Origin: Muricauda sp. SCSIO 64092
Lineage (GTDB): Bacteria > Bacteroidota > Bacteroidia > Flavobacteriales > Flavobacteriaceae
Assembly (NCBI RefSeq): GCF_023016285.1
Contig: NZ_CP095413.1
Location: 620,001-684,000 of the forward strand
Length of the DNA: 64,000 bases
Direction: 5' to 3'
Position numbers and translations under genes: made by a program. Shown piece after piece: positions 60,934-64,000 of the stretch. The notes under the pieces are model-generated. The model was not told where the DNA came from. It made no database searches and was given only the letters and a program-made list of their open reading frames with translations. Position 1 is the stretch's first letter, and the number at the start of each line of letters is the position of its first letter.

Positions 60934-63765
60934 TTATTGTGGCTGAATCTCTACTCGAACAACATTATATCCCCCTCTTGGGTCCTGTAAATAAACCACC
61001 CCGGGGCCACTGCTGATAAGTCCCTTTCCAAATTGAACATCTTCCAATTCACTTACCCTACGCACCGTGGTGTTTGCATCGGCAGGGCCTTCATTGGGTC
61101 CTCCCTGTCTTGGGGCCTGATAAATACCAAAGCCTACGGCTTCGTCCACTTCCGTTCCAGAATCGTATAGGTATGATTTCTCGCTGGCACCGAAACCGGA
61201 TGCAGGCGTACCGTTTTCATCAAAAAGTGGATAACCGGCATTGTTATAGGCAATAAACCAATCATTGGTTTGAACGTACATGGTGGAAAATCCAAACTTA
61301 AAGTTTTGATCTTGGGGCACCTCCAAGGTAAAACTTAGGTATTCCCCAGGACCAACAGGTGCTGTCTCATTACTGGCCGCAACGGGCAAACCTAGACTTT
61401 CCAAGTAGGCCACTGCCACGGAATTATCACCATCTTCGGCCAATTCCTCAAGTCCGTTCCCGGGATTGTTGGTTTCCCCCTGTAGCACCAGTGGATCCCT
61501 TTCCCCATTAAATGCGTACACAAGCCCTGGTGAGAAAACGCTTAGCGATGATGCCAAACGCAATGGCGCGCCCTGTGAACCGGTTTCTTTGAACCAGTTG
61601 TACAAAGGCATTACATTGCCATCTTCGGCAATGGCTTCCAAGCCAACACCCCTATCCGCTTGTCCCAAAGTGAACAACGGTTCCGGTAGGGCATGCAATA
61701 CTACCAATCCTGGAGTCACAACAAAACCGTTGTTAAACGTATTTGCTCCGTTATCAGAACCAAACGAAGGCGTGGAAGTCTCTGTCCAATTGGCAAATCC
61801 TGAGGCAATTCCATTGGAAATAATGCTGTTTGTTGGTGCTGCAACGGTTGGCAAATAATCACCTGCGGTCCAAAGACCAGCTGCTACGGCCACATTCTCG
61901 CGAGCACTACCTGCGGCACCCCATTGTACAAAATCCACCATGGCATTGGAATCCGTAAAGGCATTTGAACTGTACAAGCCCAATCCTTCAGAATCACCCA
62001 TTTCAAAAGGTAATGTCAACGCTTCACCCGCAGCTAGGTTTATCGTTCCATTTACGGGAGTAAGGGTACCTATTCTGGCATATCTTCCCGGGCCCAAACA
62101 CAACCAATAGTTATTTAAATCCAGGGTAGTTGAACCTGTATTTAGAATTTCCACATAATCAGCTCCTTGATACTGCACTTCACTAAGAATGGCGCCGCGG
62201 TCAGTAGCCGGCTGTGGGGCCATTATGGCTTCGATGGTGAGAGTAAACGTTCCGGCCGAGGTTGCGGTACCAGGGGCATAATCCAATACAGCGGTAATAT
62301 AGGTATCACCCCTACGACCACCACGGTCCACAAGGCGTACTGCGGCATTCGAATCCGCAGGGCCAACATTGGCGCCAGCTGGTGGAAAATAGGCAGGATC
62401 ATTGTCCGCTTCCGTACCTAAGTCATAAAGAACGAGCTCATTGGCAATGTCCACACCACTAAGTGCCTGACCGTTGGGAAACAAATCGATACCTGCCAAA
62501 TCCTCAGGTGCCAAAAACCAATCGTTACTGTTGCCCATCATGGTAATGGGAGTGAATTTGGTACCACGCACTGCCTGAAATTGAATTTGATATTGGGCTC
62601 CATTGGTCGTCAATGGACCAGGTCCCGAAGCACCTACCGGAGTAGTGAAGGCATGGACATTCAAATAATTGGTAACATTACTAATGGTAATATTAAAAGC
62701 TGTTGTCCTGGGAGCGGCATCGTTTGCTTCCCCTAGGGAAGGTATGGCTTCCGGGTTCCAGTCCGCAGCAGTATCACCCTCTCCATCATACTCAATACTT
62801 GCGGAAAGTCCTACTGTGGGAACATATTCCCCTTCGGTCCAGATACCAGCTTCAACGGCAACATTTTCACGTGCACTCCCCGATGCACCCCACTGAACGA
62901 AATCTACGATAGCTTCTGCGTTTGTAAAGGCATTTGTGGAGTAAAGACCCAATCCACCTTGCGTATCCGGCAGGGTCACCGGGAGCACCAAAAATTCTCC
63001 TGCCGGCAACTCAATATTACCCGTTTTAGGGGTGAGCGTTCCAATTTGGGTATACTGCCCAGGACCCAGGCATAACCAATATCCACTAAGGTCAACGGCC
63101 ACATTGCCATTATTGTAAATTTCCACATAATTAAGGTTCCCATATTGAACCTCATTCAGAACAATGGACTGTCTGTTGGCCACGGGCATGGTCAATACAT
63201 TGTCCGCTCCAAACGTTGGGGTACTAGTTTCTGCCCAATTGGCCACACCATTACCATCCCCGTCAAAAATAATGCTGTTGTCCGCACTACCTAAAACGGG
63301 AACAAATTCCCCAGCGGTCCAGATACCGGCTTCTACGGCAACATTTTCCCTGGCGCTACCAGCTGCGCCCCACTGTACAAAATCAACCAACGCTTCCGAA
63401 CTAGTGAATTCGTTACTGGAGTACAAGCCTATGCCGCCCTGCTCCTGTGGCATTTCAAAAAATATCGTAAGGTATTCCCCTGCGGCCAAGTTAACATTAC
63501 CCTCTGTGGTAATAGTACCAATTTGCGCATACTGCCCTGGGCCTAAACACAACCAATAGCCACTAAGGTCACCCGCAGCATCACCATTGTTAAAAATTTC
63601 AACCCGGTCCCCCAGGTATTCCACCTCATTGAGTACAAAGGATGCCTTACCTGCAGTCCCTCCTCCATTATCGGGTGGATTTACTACGGGACCATCCGTG
63701 TCATCGTCGGAACATGCCAGCGCAAAAAAGGACAGCGCAGCCATTTTTAAAAAATTCTTTTTCAT
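60934..63765 (-). CDS. Large surface lipoprotein with three lamin-tail-like and two spondin-like domains
   Basis: 943 residues. Lipoprotein signal ending in ALAC (Cys18) followed by SDDD, an acidic surface-export signal of Bacteroidota type. Domains in order: lamin-tail-like about 41-190, 199-347 and 523-672 (each with LNEVxYLG-type start, GYWLCLGPG and DFVQWGAxGSARENVAV), and spondin_N-like about 356-514 and 676-940 (NDWFLAPEDLAG, NDWFIAYNNAGYPLF, LYDxGTEvD, GPADxNxxVR). The lamin-tail-like copies are very alike, so recent duplication is likely. No enzyme motif. Role: adhesion or binding at the cell surface, by inference only. Confidence 0.85.
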   Translation of the reverse strand: MKKNFLKMAALSFFALACSDDDTDGPVVNPPDNGGGTAGKASFVLNEVEYLGDRVEIFNNGDAAGDLSGYWLCLGPGQYAQIGTITTEGNVNLAAGEYLTIFFEMPQEQGGIGLYSSNEFTSSEALVDFVQWGAAGSARENVAVEAGIWTAGEFVPVLGSADNSIIFDGDGNGVANWAETSTPTFGADNVLTMPVANRQSIVLNEVQYGNLNYVEIYNNGNVAVDLSGYWLCLGPGQYTQIGTLTPKTGNIELPAGEFLVLPVTLPDTQGGLGLYSTNAFTNAEAIVDFVQWGASGSARENVAVEAGIWTEGEYVPTVGLSASIEYDGEGDTAADWNPEAIPSLGEANDAAPRTTAFNITISNVTNYLNVHAFTTPVGASGPGPLTTNGAQYQIQFQAVRGTKFTPITMMGNSNDWFLAPEDLAGIDLFPNGQALSGVDIANELVLYDLGTEADNDPAYFPPAGANVGPADSNAAVRLVDRGGRRGDTYITAVLDYAPGTATSAGTFTLTIEAIMAPQPATDRGAILSEVQYQGADYVEILNTGSTTLDLNNYWLCLGPGRYARIGTLTPVNGTINLAAGEALTLPFEMGDSEGLGLYSSNAFTDSNAMVDFVQWGAAGSARENVAVAAGLWTAGDYLPTVAAPTNSIISNGIASGFANWTETSTPSFGSDNGANTFNNGFVVTPGLVVLHALPEPLFTLGQADRGVGLEAIAEDGNVMPLYNWFKETGSQGAPLRLASSLSVFSPGLVYAFNGERDPLVLQGETNNPGNGLEELAEDGDNSVAVAYLESLGLPVAASNETAPVGPGEYLSFTLEVPQDQNFKFGFSTMYVQTNDWFIAYNNAGYPLFDENGTPASGFGASEKSYLYDSGTEVDEAVGFGIYQAPRQGGPNEGPADANTTVRRVSELEDVQFGKGLISSGPGVVYLQDPRGGYNVVRVEIQPQ

Positions 63766-63845
63766 AATACTATATTTTAGATTTGAATTTGTTGATGGTA
63801 CAAATGAACCCAGGAAACGGGCCCCTTCCCTATTAAAAGTGGGTG

Positions 63846-63877
63846 AAACGGAATTATGAGGTTTAAAACGGAATTAT
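63846..63877. repeat. 12-bp direct repeats upstream of the surface lipoprotein gene
   Basis: AAACGGAATTAT occurs at 63846-63857 and again at 63866-63877, 20 bases apart (about two helical turns). They lie 81-112 bases upstream of the lipoprotein start. Such spacing suits a regulator that binds two direct sites on one face of the helix. The remaining right edge (63878-64000) shows nothing recognisable. Confidence 0.4.
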
Positions 63878-64000
63878 CCCATAAACCTTAAGGTCCAGTA
63901 TTTATGAGGGATATCCTGGAATGGGTTTTGGAAAAGCCAACCATGCGAGGTTGTATATAGGTTTTGCAATTTCTTTAAAAACCAATAGGGATAACTATAT

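Overview
The window is chromosomal DNA of a marine-type Flavobacteriaceae (Bacteroidota). The evidence is a Bacteroidota -33/-7 promoter signature (TTTG, about 19 nt, TAnnTTTG), weak or absent Shine-Dalgarno sequences at nearly every gene except rpsU, a bTHX ribosomal protein gene, SusD debris, GH109, DUF2851 and lipoproteins with flavobacterial signals. I cannot fix the genus; the Muricauda/Flagellimonas/Zobellia clade is only a guess. There is no prophage, CRISPR array, complete insertion sequence or genomic island. It is mostly housekeeping DNA carrying small, informative pieces of non-genic structure.

Region 1 (1-11.0 kb, minus strand) is the information-processing block. In transcription order it holds tRNA-Thr(TGT), tRNA-Tyr, tRNA-Gly, tRNA-Thr(GGT), tuf, tRNA-Trp, secE, nusG, rplK, rplA, rplJ, rplL, rpoB and rpoC (cut by the window start). 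Upstream lie rpsU, xerC and hpf. Region 2 (11.1-19.5 kb, minus) holds an acyl-CoA dehydrogenase, a ComEA-like protein, an AGCS symporter, a K+ channel, PspC, DUF2851, DinB, a rhodanese and two thioredoxin-fold proteins. Region 3 (19.6-21.3 kb, plus) is a marR-nitroreductase-yceI unit with palindromes over its promoter.

Region 4 (21.4-28.9 kb, plus) is a full trp operon, trpEGDCFBA. It is preceded by a classical leader-peptide attenuator: an 18-codon ORF with three tandem Trp codons and a perfect terminator hairpin. The operon is littered with small repeats. There is a 63-bp two-hairpin palindromic element after trpG, and the same element split by a GIY-YIG nuclease gene after trpB. A half-element is inserted in frame inside trpF, and a 7-bp x ~11 minisatellite lies between trpD and trpC.

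Region 5 (28.9-47 kb) is mixed: a lipoprotein fused to a SusD C-terminal scar, a histidine kinase, an M20 peptidase, a stand-alone receiver, an acyltransferase, PEP carboxylase, a UDG-fold protein, bTHX, YaaA, RluD, a PASTA protein, Ddl, CoaD, a PAS kinase with its receiver, and an M14 peptidase. Region 6 (46.6-55 kb) holds NUDIX/pyrE (divergent, 7 bp apart), an SRPBCC protein, birA, and the rsfS-ftsH-LUD-cdsA-psd-ACBP operon, then a sterol desaturase-type enzyme. Region 7 (55-64 kb, minus) holds an OmpR-type two-component pair, a 244-bp MITE with perfect ends and a TTA target duplication, and a sugar-salvage operon. That operon is a GH109 glycosidase, a GHMP sugar kinase and a sugar nucleotidyltransferase broken by a +1 frameshift at a G5 run. 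The window ends with a large surface lipoprotein of alternating lamin-tail-like and spondin-like domains.

The most unusual signals are the paired solo and GIY-YIG-carrying palindromic elements in one operon, the trp attenuator with a possibly leaderless leader peptide, the MITE, the SusD scar and the frameshifted nucleotidyltransferase.
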